64,000 bases of DNA from contig JAJEKV010000002.1 in the NCBI GenBank assembly GCA_021234155.1, positions 32,605,645 to 32,669,644 on the forward strand, in the 5' to 3' direction. Below the pieces are notes generated by a model. It saw only the letters and a list, made by a program, of their open reading frames with translations, had not been told where the DNA came from and did no database searches. The translations under genes and the position numbers were made by a program. The stretch is from Isoetes taiwanensis (lineage: Eukaryota > Streptophyta > Lycopodiopsida > Isoetales > Isoetaceae). Shown piece after piece: positions 10,335 to 22,449 of this stretch (positions are counted from its first letter, which is position 1; every line of letters begins with the position of its first letter).

Positions 10335-12100
10335 GGACTTCATGTCGTCTAGGTTTTCATAACATTATTATGGATTATAGTATTTTGTCTTCCATAGTTC
10401 ACTTCAAACTATTTCTTTTAAACTACTTCTACATACTTTAATGCAGTGTTATTTTCTATAGTATGGAGTCTTCAATTGCATCTTCTACACCTCAAAACCA
10501 ATGGCAAAAGCAGACTTTGATGTGACAATCTAAAAAACCCTCTAAACCCTTCCAAAAAAAAAACCCTCCAAAAATTCGCACTCCAACATCTTGATGAGGA
10601 GTTCTTGCAAACATCTCTCTTATGACGGACTGGAATTCTGCAAATCCATGTTTCACAACAATTGTGTGAAGAGGTGTGGATGATGCAACATCATCCTCAT
10701 TTGTAGTGAAGTGCTTCTATTTGAAGCAGGAGAAACTGAAAATGGTTGGGGTAGCCTATTTCAAATCATCTATTGAGGGGTGAAATATTGATAGTGGTAC
10801 CCCAAAATGTGTGAAAGCACCAAGCACCTATTCGAGCAGTCATAATTAATTACGGAAGAACTCAATTGCCTCGTTTCCGGCGCGCCATTTTCTTCTCTCT
10901 CTTTTTTGATCCCTTGTTTTGAGTCCTTGTTTCCTTACGTTTACTACTTCAATTGGGCAATTCCGTCACATAATTCTCTGATAGGGTTGTTTGACAATGG
11001 CCGAAGCCGTGACTGGGTAGGGTTTTATTGAAATTCATGGACTTTTTGGTGAAGGATTACAACCTGCTTTGAAAATGAAATGGTTAGAAGATAATGTAAC
11101 AGATGCACAATGGTCATCGGGTTGGTAAGAAGGCCGAAAGAACAAGATCAAAATTTCGATGGCGCAGCCTTGACACCGAGAAAAACTGGACAGATTGTGA
11201 AAAAACTACACCAAAAACTATACCAAACAGAAACTATGGTAAACAATGAAGTGAGAAAGCAGGTAGCTTATGCTGTTGCATGGGAAATTTTGATTCTGCC
11301 CTTTCAAACCCTGCAAAGCAAAGATCAATTGGGCATCCTTTGGAGCACAAGTAATGAAGTACAGAAATTGCAGGTCAAGGGGAAAGGAAGTCCAGGTTGC
11401 ACAATCGAACATAGGTACATTTAGAGAGAGTTGTAAGTTGGACCAGTCTGCTTTAAAAGATAACATGGAGTTGATCAAGAAAGCTAAAAGTAAGATTGAG
11501 AATGAGAAGGCAACGATGGCAGCAGAGTTGCATGCAATTGAGATTAGCTTAGTTGCAGAGGCTATAAGTCAAATGAGAAATTTAGTCTCCAACTTGAAGA
11601 GAGAAGGAAGAAAGTTGAAGATTTGAAGATCTCAATACTTGAACAAGTATTTTTACAAGTCGTTGATCTTCCGTTACATATCTGTTACGGGTTCAACACC
11701 ACAATTCTCAAAGAACGACTAATTCTCATAGGCAACCTCTAGTTGTGAGGGCCACCAAACCCTAGTGGTGAATTCCAAAAATCAAATCTAAGGATTCTTG
11801 CCATCTTCCTTTCCTTTCTTCATGCTTAGTGATTTCATACAATTGATTTAAATCAGTAGAACAGTGACAGTGTTGATGAAGCAATTCATGATTATAATTA
11901 TAAACAAATAGAAACAAAGGGAAAAAAAAAGTAGTACCATGTGCCACATCATGGACTACAAAAGAACAACCACACGTACCAGCAATTCCTCGTTTCATAC
12001 CCTTTATTGCTGACACAATATTTACACAGGTGCTTTAAGTGACCAAGTGTTGACAGTAGACAGCACTCCACATGTATTTCAAAGAACAAAAATTGACCAT
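10335..12100. other. Interval with two unassigned short ORFs
   Basis: Open frames at 11110-11424 and 11354-11626 (+) overlap in different frames. The second encodes a charged, helix-prone peptide (SALKDNMELIKKAKSKIENE) that looks like a coiled coil. I cannot tie them to a family, and they may be remnants of a single disrupted gene. On the minus strand, about 11945-12030 could hold a further exon of the DFAENY gene (SAIKGMKRGIAGTCGCSF). The rest shows nothing recognisable. Confidence 0.3.
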
Positions 12101-12173
12101 TTAAGTGTAGCTTATAATGCCAATATCAGTTGAATTGTTGCTGAAGTGCCAACTAAGAAATACAACCACCTAC

Positions 12174-14466
12174 TTTACACACTGCAATTTCTTTCCATTA
12201 AATTTCATCTGTTCCTTTGTTAGAATCCTTTTAATGACAGCTTCAGCACCATCGCGCTCACTTTTTCCATGTGAGCTAGCAAAAAAATTACTGACAATGT
12301 CATTTTCGAGACGTTTGTAAAACCTGCCCAGGAAGTAAAATGGTCTTGAGGACTTAAACTGTGAGGAACAACTATCACTCCAAAAATCTATAATAGATTT
12401 TGCAGAAAACTATCCTGGCATTGGCATATTGAGCAGGTCTCCATTCTTGTGCATATCATTTACAGGAGAATGAGAAAAACAGTGGCAGAAGAAAGACAAA
12501 AAAAAAAAGGAAGAAGAAAAAAAAGAGAAAAAAAAATGTTTTAAAAGAGAGAAGAAAAGACTCCTTGACAGGAACTATGAAGAAAAGACTCCTTGACATG
12601 AACTATGAAGAAAAGACTCCTTGACAGGAACTATGAAGGAAACTCATTTTTATTCCCATAGACTGTAGCCAATCTGCATAATTTTGGAGACAATGCTAGA
12701 CAAACTGAATTGTATCATCACTTATATAAAAATGATTCTCCTTCATAGTTCCTCTCAAGGAGTCTTTTCTTCTCTCTTTTGCAACATTTTTTTTGTCTCT
12801 TTTTTTTCTTCCTCTCTTTTTTTTGTCTTTCTTCTGCCACTATTTCTCTCATCTCCTGTAAGTAATGTGCACAAGAATGGAGACCTGGTCAGTATACCAA
12901 TGGCAGGATAGTTTTCTGCAAAATCTATCACAGAGACAATAGTATCATCTTGAAGTGTTGCCAAACATTGCCTGAATTGTTTGGCTTGCCAATGAGCTCT
13001 GTAATTATGTGGAACAAAGTTCTTCAAGGTTTTAGTTGCATGCTGATGGAATTCAAAAGGAGAACCTGCTTTATATGCCTTGTAACCTTTGAAGGTTTCT
13101 TGTCAGCCCTACTTTTCTTGTTCTAGACCTCTTGCTGAAATGAAGTAAGCTTTAATTTACCCTTTCCATTCACAAACTTATACAGCAAAATCTAAAATAG
13201 ATCTACCTTTCCAAACATTTTCCAATTAACCTCTTGCTTATTAGTCTTAATCTTTTCTCTCGGGCATGTAGGCAGCCTGCATTAAAATCAATCAAGAACG
13301 TGAAATTCAAGGTAAATAAAATTGGGAATTACATGGGAACCATGCTAACCTCTTCAAACCACATTTATTACGTGTCTGCATTAGACATGCATGCTTGTGC
13401 CATTCATCATTCTCATCCTTTGCGCACACAATTTGTCTCCAATAATCACTAGTTGATTTGATAGTGTGTTCTTTAGCTTCACATGCCGGACCTGAACCAC
13501 AAATTCTGCACTTACACTTGCATTCTTCGTGTACACCATTAGGATCAGTCCTCATGTTATTTATGGATTGCATGGCAAATTCAAGATGCAGATGATATTG
13601 ACAGCAACATGTTTCTCTTTCTTGAAGCTTCTTAATAGAGCTTGGAATCTTTCAAAAGTTGTTGTGAAATCCTCATGTCAGGATGTTCCTTCTAAAAAAC
13701 AAGGTATAGTTGCAACTGAATATAATATTGAGATTTAGATTTCATAACCATATAAGAGAAACTAAATAAGCAAATTAATAACAAGTAGATGGTTCGAAGA
13801 TTACCTGTGTCACTTCCAACAAATGTATTGGATGATCAATTTTCTCACCACTCTTAGTTACATGCTTGCTAACATGTTTTTTATAAGGTGAAACTGGGGT
13901 ATTTTCATTCCAAAATCTTCTGGCAAGACTTATCTCTTCAAAGGAAAGCGCATCAAATCGCTTCTTTCTTGCATGCATTGACCATGGACCAGCATCAAAC
14001 TCTGCATATATTCGTCTTCTAAATGCCTGGGCTACAGGTTTTTTGGGAATTGAAAGAAGCCTTGAAAATGCTCTCTGATTAATCCCTTTAACTGTAGAAG
14101 TTGCCATTTGGAGCGTGGTCTTCCTTGCTTGCAGTACATCAGTACTTCTTTGAAATTCTTGTGCCTGCATGGTTGCTGTCACATTGAAAATCATGTCTTT
14201 CATCACAAGAAATTCCTTGGGATATGCTATAGTAACATGTGGTAAATGCTTGATCCTTTTTATAAAACTGTGCGGTACTCTTCCTTTAGATTTATCATCA
14301 GCACAATTCCTTACAATGTGAAAGAAAGAATCCTCTAACTCTTTTAAAAGTTTTTGTTGTCCTCTTTGACTCAAGGAACGTTCTTTTCTCTTATGTACTG
14401 CAGGTGCAATGTTCTCCTTTTTCGGTTTTTTAATTCTCTTTCTGGATTCTCGTTCTCCTGGCTTCT
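12174..14466 (-). pseudogene. DFAENY-type transposase-like gene, disrupted by an inverted duplication
   Basis: Exons on the minus strand: 14466-13805 (ends EVTQ at a GTAATC donor), 13691-13350, about 13135-12880, and 12323-12174. Motifs in order: RRFWNENTPVSP at the end of the first exon; a Cys-rich block RETCCCQYH then EECKCKCRICGSGPAC in the second; LKNFVPHNYRAHWQAKQF and VIDFAENYP in the third; NFFASSHGKSERDGAEAVIKR in the last. A DFAEN box followed by a SHGKG-like box recurs, to my knowledge, in a widespread family of transposon-derived proteins of plants and cnidarians. The D of DFAEN is probably the first catalytic aspartate of an RNase H-fold transposase (inference). Damage: a frame change within the second exon (KEHPDMRISQQ versus IPSSIKKLQERETC), and a palindrome replacing the region between DFAENY and NFFASSHGK. 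Confidence 0.65.
12390..12935. repeat. Inverted duplication of a transposase segment (potential hairpin)
   Basis: The left arm (about 12390-12655) and right arm (about 12723-12935) are inverted copies separated by about 67 bp. Each arm, read in its own direction, encodes IDFAENYP.IGIL.RSP followed by a purine-rich tract. By eye the arms match closely, with scattered substitutions. The left arm additionally carries three tandem copies of a 28 bp unit (GAAGAAAAGACTCC...), where the right arm has one. A transcript crossing both arms would fold into a double-stranded stem of about 200 bp. Confidence 0.85.
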
Positions 14467-15500
14467 AGCTCCGAGTAAATTCTCCATTTAGCATAACCAA
14501 TGCTTTCAGGAGAACATGCCATCAAATTGATGTGAACAGTTAGAATTGCAATTCTAATTTGTTAGAATCGCGATTGAAATAAAAACCATAAACTACTTCA
14601 TTTTGGAATTGAAGAATGATACCCACCATGCAAGAAATCCCGCCATCTGGTAGAATCATCTAAGGATTCTCGCACCCAAGGGATCAATCCATGTCATCGA
14701 TCCCTTCCTCCTCGGAGGAGGATTACTATTTCTGGAATAACTGCCTCAAAATTTGTTGCACCAAATGTGATCGAGGAATAAGCACTCACAGCACCTCAAG
14801 CACGTGTCTGGACAGTGCTTTTGGAGTACCACTATCAAATTTACACCCCGAGGTGGAGCCTGTGTAGTTTCGGGAGATGGAACAAAATGTGGTGGAAGCC
14901 TGCTACATGTAGGTGGTGATGCAATGAAAGGAGGGAGCAACCTACTTCCTACTGGACTTCATGACGGTAAGGTGGTATGTCTTCGAGGACAAGGATCTTG
15001 ACGAGATAGAAGTCGAACAAGCATGGGCGTCAGGAGAAAACACGTTTTGGCCAAGTGTTCCCTTCGAACTAGAGAAACTAGAGACAACAAAAGGTGGTGA
15101 AAGCTTGTTCAGGACGCGGTTAACCATCTTCAACAACTATAAAACATAAGGGAGATATAAGCAACATTCTCGACTATTGTACATTTGTCATTCCAGAATA
15201 CAAGACCACATTGTTAAAGAAGAAGTCCTTCCAAAAATCAAAGCAGAAGAAAACTAAAAGCTATATCAAAATACACTAGACTCGGATAATTAGACTAGAC
15301 GTTCCACTTTACATAAAAGAAGAGAAGGGACCATGAGCAACCTTTAAAAAGAAATTTTGACGCCCTCACTTCTGTATTCCAGTTTCATAGCTCTAATCGC
15401 CAGCTCTAGCATCTTCAAAACTAATTATAAAAGCTGTATTTCGGATTGCATAGAGATGTTATGGAGAGATGAGTGCAAAAAGTGCATAGTACGTCTATTC
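14467..15500. other. Interval with unassigned ORFs
   Basis: Overlapping plus-strand open frames (14804-15001 and 14961-15149) read as one interrupted peptide ending SGENTFWPSVPFELEKLE..FRTRLTIFNNYKT. The composition looks like a real protein, but I recognise no family. The remainder is AT-rich with no motif. Confidence 0.3.
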
Positions 15501-15519
15501 TAGCATTTGTACAAGGTCA

Positions 15520-15905
15520 GAACCTATTCCAGAATACAATGTTTTTTTCTATGAGTAGCAAAAGTTTATTCCAGAATACACTTTTACTTTCTATGAATAG
15601 CAAAGTGTATTCCGGAATACACTTTTGCTACTCAGGAAAATTCGAAAGCGAAAGTGTATCCCAGAATATACATTGCTCCTCACGAAAAGCAAAAGTGTAT
15701 TCTGAAATGCACTTTCGCTAATTGTGAAAAACGAAAACGTGTAGACAAGGGTTAATGTATCCTATTTTTATCATTTTGTAGACAGAATGAGCTTTATTTT
15801 GAACATAAAAATGCTTTTAAATTTATTTATTTTTCCCTTGTAAAAGCTTCTTTTTGACAAGTTTGAGCTTATTTTTTCCTAGTTTTTATTCCAGAATACA
15901 TTTTA
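15520..15905. repeat. Cluster of TATTCCAGAATACA palindromic words
   Basis: At least six close variants of TATTCCAGAATACAC occur at about 15522, 15569, 15608, 15658, 15698 and 15887. They are spaced roughly 40-50 bp apart in the first part and interleaved with GCAAAAGT/ACTTTTGC. One copy is a perfect 24 bp palindrome at 15602-15625, centred on TTCCGGAA. There is no coding support. It may be the interior of a small non-autonomous element, but I could not find its ends. Confidence 0.6.
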
Positions 15906-15956
15906 GAGTCCATTTTATCTTTCTTTACTGCTGTTAACAACAGTTCTTCCACAGGC

Positions 15957-16079
15957 AAGAAGCTAGCAAAAGAGCTCCAAAGAAGACCCGTAAGACAGTT
16001 AAGGTTCAGGAGTTTTCTGAGCCTGCAATTTACGAGAACTCAGTGGTTCATCACAAGGGGCACGGATGGAAAGTATAGC
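15957..16079 (+). CDS. Possible isolated 3' exon of an unknown gene
   Basis: After a TTCCACAG acceptor-like sequence, an open frame reads basic RAPKKTRKTVKVQEF, then FSEPAIYENSVV, and ends at TAG. The basic stretch and neat acceptor suggest a terminal exon. I find no convincing upstream exon and do not recognise the protein. It may be a remnant. Confidence 0.25.
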
Positions 16080-16199
16080 ATCCTTACTTTCTTGCACGTC
16101 TGCAGAAGTCCAGGTCAAAAAAGGTATGATGACATCAAGTTCGAGTGTATGGGCACCATCAAAGAAGTTTAACTGGTTGCCAGCCAGTCTGGACAACAG

Positions 16200-19100
16200 G
16201 GAAGGTTGTCTTTCAAATCATCCCAGGGTTTATAGTTGTTGATACGACATTTTTGGGTTGCCCCTAGGGGGGCAAACCCTCGTTTATGTAGGTATGTGGG
16301 CATATCCAAGTATATGCCGGCATATGCCTAGCATATACTGGTGACTGCTAAAAACTGGCTGGTGCCTGTAAGTGCTCGGTCATCCAGCCCATTCCTTCGC
16401 AGGCGTGGCTATGGCCAAAGCTCCAATCTTGCATTCCTCCACCTTTTATAATGCAAATAAAAGGGCAGTCTCTGAGGCTGTGGAAGCAGCTATGGCCGCA
16501 TACAAAAATAGGCTTTGCAACTGACAGAGCCAAGGGGTTTTCCATGTCCGTATTGCCAAAGAAATTTCAAAGCTTTCAAGCTTTTGGCGGGCATCAATAT
16601 GCGCATAAAAGAGAACTGGCAGTGGCAAAGCAAGAACATAGGTCAAACAGTTTGATAGCTCGTTCTTATATATCCCTGTTATGTTTTATTCTGCTACCTA
16701 ATATGTGTTTGCTCCTTCCAAATATCCGGGATGCCTCCATCGGTTCGGGCATACAAGATCTTTAGAGCAAGCAAAAAAATCGTGAGTGCTTTCTGACCGT
16801 TTTGCCAAAACTTCTCTTAATTTGATGGATTTCTCCTTGCCTGGGCAGCTTTGTTTACGGTAGAAGGTTAAATTTAGATTTGTGAATTCCTCTGTGTGAT
16901 CGGTTCTCTTCAGTGTCGTATATATTTCAGTGTCATATATATTTTATGATGTTGCATTGCTCTTTTCTCTCATGCAAAACCAGCAGCCATAGCCAAGCTT
17001 TTGCAATTGGATTCTTCAGGCTATTCAATCTGTTGCTTTGGCAAATAAGAAATAGCTGGCATCTCTGCTCTAAGGCCATTACGGCTGTGCATTCAAGGTT
17101 GTCGTCTTCTTATCAGACCGTCGGACCATGTGTGGCTTCCATTTCTTGAAGGAATAAAACCTGTTAATGTATTTGCTGTATACTCTGTGATTTTTTCAAT
17201 ACATATCGGGTTCTATTTGACAGGGTTAGGAGTTATATGTGATTCGAGAAACAGGGTTAGGAGTTAGTAATTAGTAGCAATTGTTGATGCTTGATGCTTA
17301 GCCCCTGCTACGCATTCTCCAAAAGCAATGCAGTAATCCAAACTCCTAGCGACAGCTTGAGCCCCTCATGTTCACATACACCCATAAATTCCGAGACTGT
17401 TGGATAGGATCTGGCGGTGCATTATGGTTCCGTTATGGTTCCAGACAAGTAAAGAATGGATGAGAATGGATGTGAGCTTAAGCCTTCTGCCACAGTTTCG
17501 GCCTCAAACTTGATGCTGCATTTAAGTTAAAGGGTAAAATTTGTGCATAAAAATACATCTATCTATTACTGATATTGATAGACTGGTAGTCAATCTTGTT
17601 GCCTGTCATTTTTGGACTATGAAATGAAGGAGAAATCTTCACTTTGAGTTCTTCAAAGGAAACTAACAACTGGTTTACCTGCAGCATTAGAAGGATGTGT
17701 ATAAATCTCAAAGAGAAGCTCCATTCTCAGCACAAGGGGCTTTGTTGGAGAGCTCAATGAGAGTTCCAAAAATGATGCTAGGTGCATGTTTCTGAATTTT
17801 CTAAGGTAAGCATGTCAAATAAATGGAAATACATTTGCTGTCTCAATTTGAGAGATAATTAGAAACATGGCCATAACTTTCTTAAACAACCTCCGTTTTT
17901 TGTGCAAGAGCATGCATTGGAAAGATGAGAAAAAGACCTTCAAATGAGCCTAGGCGTATATTTCCCAGATTGGTAGCAGAAATGCTTCGAAATAAAGAAT
18001 ACGTGTATGTTATTGTTGTAATAAATAGTAAGTTCAACCAGGTTGTTGCTTTTTCATTATTCTTAATATATAATGATAGGATCTAATTCAATGCTTGTTG
18101 TGTGTGACAAGATTGATGAACCTAGTTGTGATTGATGAACTTAAATGTGGTAATTAATAAAGTAGTCTAACTTACAGGATAATGGCTCTTTCTCTTTCAA
18201 GATTCTGGAGCTTGCACATAAGAAGGCTCAGATTGCGCTAATATTTGTAACAACCAGCTTTTATAGCGGCTCAACTAGTGTAATGCTTGGTGAGGAATAC
18301 TGGCTTCAAGATTATCTAGAGACATGCTAAAAGCTCATCTGTAGTTTATTGGAAATGGACTTGATTGCAACCACATTTTTATGCTGCAAATAGGTGCAAA
18401 GGAGTTTTGGATGCCTATTGAGGTGCCAACGGTGAATAAGAACACAAATGGCTTTGTTGGGGCTTATGTAGAGTACACATGCTGTAAGACCAGAGCAAAC
18501 TCTCATTTTGTATGACCCAGGTTGGTTAGAAATCGGATAATTTCCCCATGATAAAGGTCTTGTTATTGCATTTTTTCTACTCATGGCTATAACTTTTTGT
18601 TTCTTGCAAATGCATGCTTTGTCTATATGTGCATTGGATGCAGTTTTGTTCAATGTGAATAAATAATGTGCCCATGGTAGTCCTTTTGTTGACAATAACT
18701 GTGATCTTATGATGTCTTTATTTATGGCGTATAGAGATGCCTTTTAATTGTTCCATCCCTTCTATGAAGTTCTTTTATAGATGATGTGAGGAGCTCATTA
18801 AAAACTACATGTGCATTGGTTTGCTGTGAAAGGCAACAGATCTGAGAAGAAAACAAGACTTCTTTAAGAATAATCACAATTTTCAAATTGATATCATAGT
18901 TCTACTGGACCGTACAGCTTCAAGCACTTTTTGCCTCCTATTTGCATCTACAATAGCAGCTCCTGGTGTAAATAATAATTGAGTGACCCTGCAATACAAA
19001 CAAACATATCAATTGCATTTTGGTGCAACAGTTCAGCTTACCAAGTTTTTCAAGGGTATACTTAACAAGCACATTTTGTATGACCCAGGTTGGTTAGAAA

Positions 19101-20640
19101 TGGGATAATTGCCTTAACTCCAGGCTTGGATTCCAGGCGCTTCAACTTCACGGATGCCTCTGTGGCAAAATTGAACTTTTGCAATATCCTGCCATGCAAA
19201 GGGCTTTTTGGATTTGCAGGGCAGTGGTGTATTGGCGTATTCACTTTAACAGAGGTTCTGAAAATTTTGTTGCACAAAATGTAGAAACTGTTTGCAGCAA
19301 ATCTACAGGCAGATCACCGCGGTCGCGGCAAAAGCGGCGCAGAAGTTCGCACCCAGCGGAATCTTTGACCCAAATATTGAAGGCCCACCTGCTCACTAAA
19401 TATCCCTGCAAATACCCCCGATCCGTTTATGGGCGATTCACATGGAGTTTTTTTTTTTGCCACGGCTGACAACGCAGCCTTTAACAGTTTGAGAACCCCA
19501 GCTTTTATCACAAAGGCCCGCGATCGCGCCCGTGGGACGCCGCGCACGGTGAAACTCCAAAACGGGCTGAAAAAAGCTCTGTTTAGCGCTGGATCAGCAC
19601 AAAATCAGCCACAGCTGAAATTATCCTTCATGTGATCACTACATTAATGCCACCCGATTTTTTGCATTTAGAGCAGCGCTTCAAGCGAAGCCAGAGGGGT
19701 ATGGGACCGCCCCGAGACTCAAGACCTGCAACAAGCAAGCAAGCAGGCAGAGCAGACAAAGCTTGCTTTTTTCAATTGTTCTGGACAATATCGAGACTGC
19801 ATTGTAGGTTAGGTTAAACATTGATTTTGCCCATTCTCTGGCCCTTTGTGCTGATGTGCCCGTTTCTGAACATTAGAGTTCTGAATCCCGGAACAGTTAC
19901 TGTGTTACATGTTACAGCTCCCTAAAGATTGCAGTTTTGGAGCTTTGAGCTCCTCATTTTGTCGTTTTGTTAAATATGAAATCTTTGAATGCCCGCACCT
20001 TAAAACTAAAAAATTGCCTTGTGTGGGTGAATGCGTGATTGGATTCTTGAAATTTCGGTAAAAGCCTTGCGACTCCGGAGAACATTGGCTCCGTGGTCGC
20101 GTCACCATGCCGAAATTGCGGGGGTTTGACTAGAACTATGCCATGCAGGGTTTCTCCATCTTCGCTGAAAATTCCACAATGCATTACCAAGTGCCCGTCA
20201 TTCTTTTGCACGATTCAGGTGCCTGTTTTCCATTTTCTCATTCTGATGCATTAGAAACAAATTGTATACAATGAGCCCTGTTGATCTGAGGAATTGGGGA
20301 AGTCTGGCTGTTCATCTTTGGGGCAAACCCAATAACAAATTTCAACGCATAGAATGAAGCCATGGAACTTCATGCAAGGTGAGACTTTTGCACTCATTGT
20401 TGCTTCTTTCCAGTTGTTTTGCTAACTCTAATATACAACACAAAACAAAACCCCCCTTTCAAACCATTAATAACCCCAAAACCCAACAAGAACCATGAAA
20501 CGAAACGACAGCAAGAAACATGAAAACACACTCTCGGGCCACCGAAGGGAAACCCTCCGTGCGCAGCACCTTGTTTAAACTGGTTAGGGTGAACCCAGAA
20601 GTCCTTTACAAGTATATGGTATACTACATCAACAAAGAGA
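16200..20640. other. Long unassigned interval with one short direct repeat
   Basis: I see no gene here. Two features stand out. A block of about 40 bp containing TGTATGACCCAGGTTGGTTA is present at about 18502 and again at about 19074, both followed by GAAAT.GGATAATT. A CpG-rich segment at about 19300-19560 contrasts with the AT-rich surroundings. Open frames over the CpG-rich block have no recognisable motif. No tRNA, rRNA or terminal inverted repeats were found. Confidence 0.35.
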
Positions 20641-20643
20641 GGC

Positions 20644-22400
20644 TTGATAGCATCATATACACTAATCCACTCTGAGGACTTCTCCTTCAGTGAATTCGAG
20701 CACGAAGATATTGAAGAACAAAGGCCCAACATTGCTGGTTCTAGTCGGCAAGAACAAGATCAAAGTTTTGAAGAATCAGAAGAGCAGCAACAGAAGAGCA
20801 GGCTAAGAAGTACGATTGAAGCAAAAGAACCATAGAAAATAAAAGTGCAACAATTAACAGTGGCAGATGTTCCAGAAGAAAGATGCAAAAGAAAAAAAAA
20901 GCAAAGAACAGGCCCCAGGAGTTGCTATTAAGGAGAAGAGAGTGGATAAGACCTCGAAGAGGATGGAAGAAATAAATCTGCACAAGTATGTGCAAGGTGT
21001 CATTTATTTGCCAGTTACATCAATGAAGTTGCTACCAAAGAACGAAGCTGGTGAGAGGCCACTTCAGGTTCGAGAAATTTACACAAACCATTTAAGAAAC
21101 TTGAAGGACAGGATAGAAGCAACCCCAATGCTCGTGTGGCTCCAATTGTCATTTTTGTCATAGACAAAAGGACGTCATAACATGTCAAACATGTTTGATG
21201 GAATAATTGAACGTGGAGACCTGGGACAGATGTAAAGAGCTTTACCATGTTGCAATGCTTGGCGAGCGGATTGTTTAATACGCTCCAAATTTTGAGGGTT
21301 GGGTATATTTTCTTTTAAAGTTCATTCTTTAACTTCTTTGTTTTATACAATTGCATTATTTTCTTTTCTTACAGAGCAAAAAGAAAAATAAAAACCTTCC
21401 AGAGGGCTTCATGCACTTGGTAAGAATAGCCCAGGAAGAGAGGTCATTAGTGGACATGAGAATTGTAGATGCAGAGCCATCTGACTATGAGAAATTTAGC
21501 ATGTTTGATCAAAACAACTTGTTTTCGATCATTCATGGCGATTGCACGAAATTGGTAGGGACCATTAAGCCACAGGATTTTACTTTGGTCATAGCAGACG
21601 TACCTTATGGCTTCAAATAAAGATAACCGCTATGATGACCAACCCTTTAAAAATTCTGAATTCAATGCGTTCTTCAATGGCATAAAACAGATCACAACAT
21701 CAAGCATTGGTATCTTGTTGTGTTTCATTCAAGCATACAAGCTGGACTAGTGGAAGCCAACTTCAAAAATCACTTCGGATCCCCTGTACAAGCAGGTTAC
21801 GAAAACTTAGTCTAGTAAGGTTCTTATCCTGGAATGCATTTGTTTTATATTTTGGTTCTCGTTTCTATTCTATTGTTGGAGTTGCTTGCGTGTTGACCTT
21901 TTTGTTTTCATTTTCTATTCTAGAATAGGAAGTATTTAGTCTTAGTTACTATATTGTTTCTGTGTTTAGTGTTTGTTGCTAACTGTACTTTTTGTATTTT
22001 GTATGTACAAAACAAATATAAACTACCATGATGGAGGACCTAGATTGCTGAGCAAGGTGGAATATCTCCATGTTGCTTACTAGAGTTTCGATCGAAAGAG
22101 GACCATGGCACATCTCAATAATGCAGCCTGCCATAACTTTTTCCAATGTCTTAGAGTTTCCAGCAGTGTTGCAGAAGTTGCAGAACCCTAGTGCACAAGG
22201 CAGGATTGGTAATCACTATCAGAAACCACAAAAGCTGATCAACCATGTAATTGACACGTTCTCACATCAAGGAGATTGGGTGCTTGATGTTTTTTCTGGC
22301 TCTAGTACTAACGATCGCTTGTGCACTTAAGAAGGGCTACAATTGTGTGGCAGTGGATACATACAAGGAGACTGTGAACCTCATGAAGAAGGTGCCAAAT
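20644..22400 (+). pseudogene. ParB-like / N6-N4 DNA methyltransferase gene, copy 2, decayed
   Basis: An acidic segment (EFEHEDIEEQ) is followed by a lysine-rich stretch. Then comes IYLPVTSMKLLPKNEAGERP with LKDRIEA and, after a frame change, APIVIFVIDK and MLGERIV; this fits a ParB-like fold (strand, R box, sheet, GERR-like box). From about 21375 the methyltransferase begins: LFSIIHGDCTKL, LVIADVPYGF (motif IV, DVPY in place of DPPY), and after a frameshift in an A-run at about 21620, NRYDDQPFKNSEFNAFF. From about 22200: NHYQKPQKLINHVIDTFSHQ and GDWVLDVFSGS (motifs X and I), then a +1 shift and IACALKKGYNCVAVD. The domain order matches copy 1, but the damage differs and the TTAAC-rich insertion is absent. 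This copy preserves motifs IV and I better. It is not functional as it stands. Confidence 0.7.
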
Positions 22401-22449
22401 CTTCATCACTGATTATGCCAAGATGACATCTTCAGAGATATAGCCTCCA

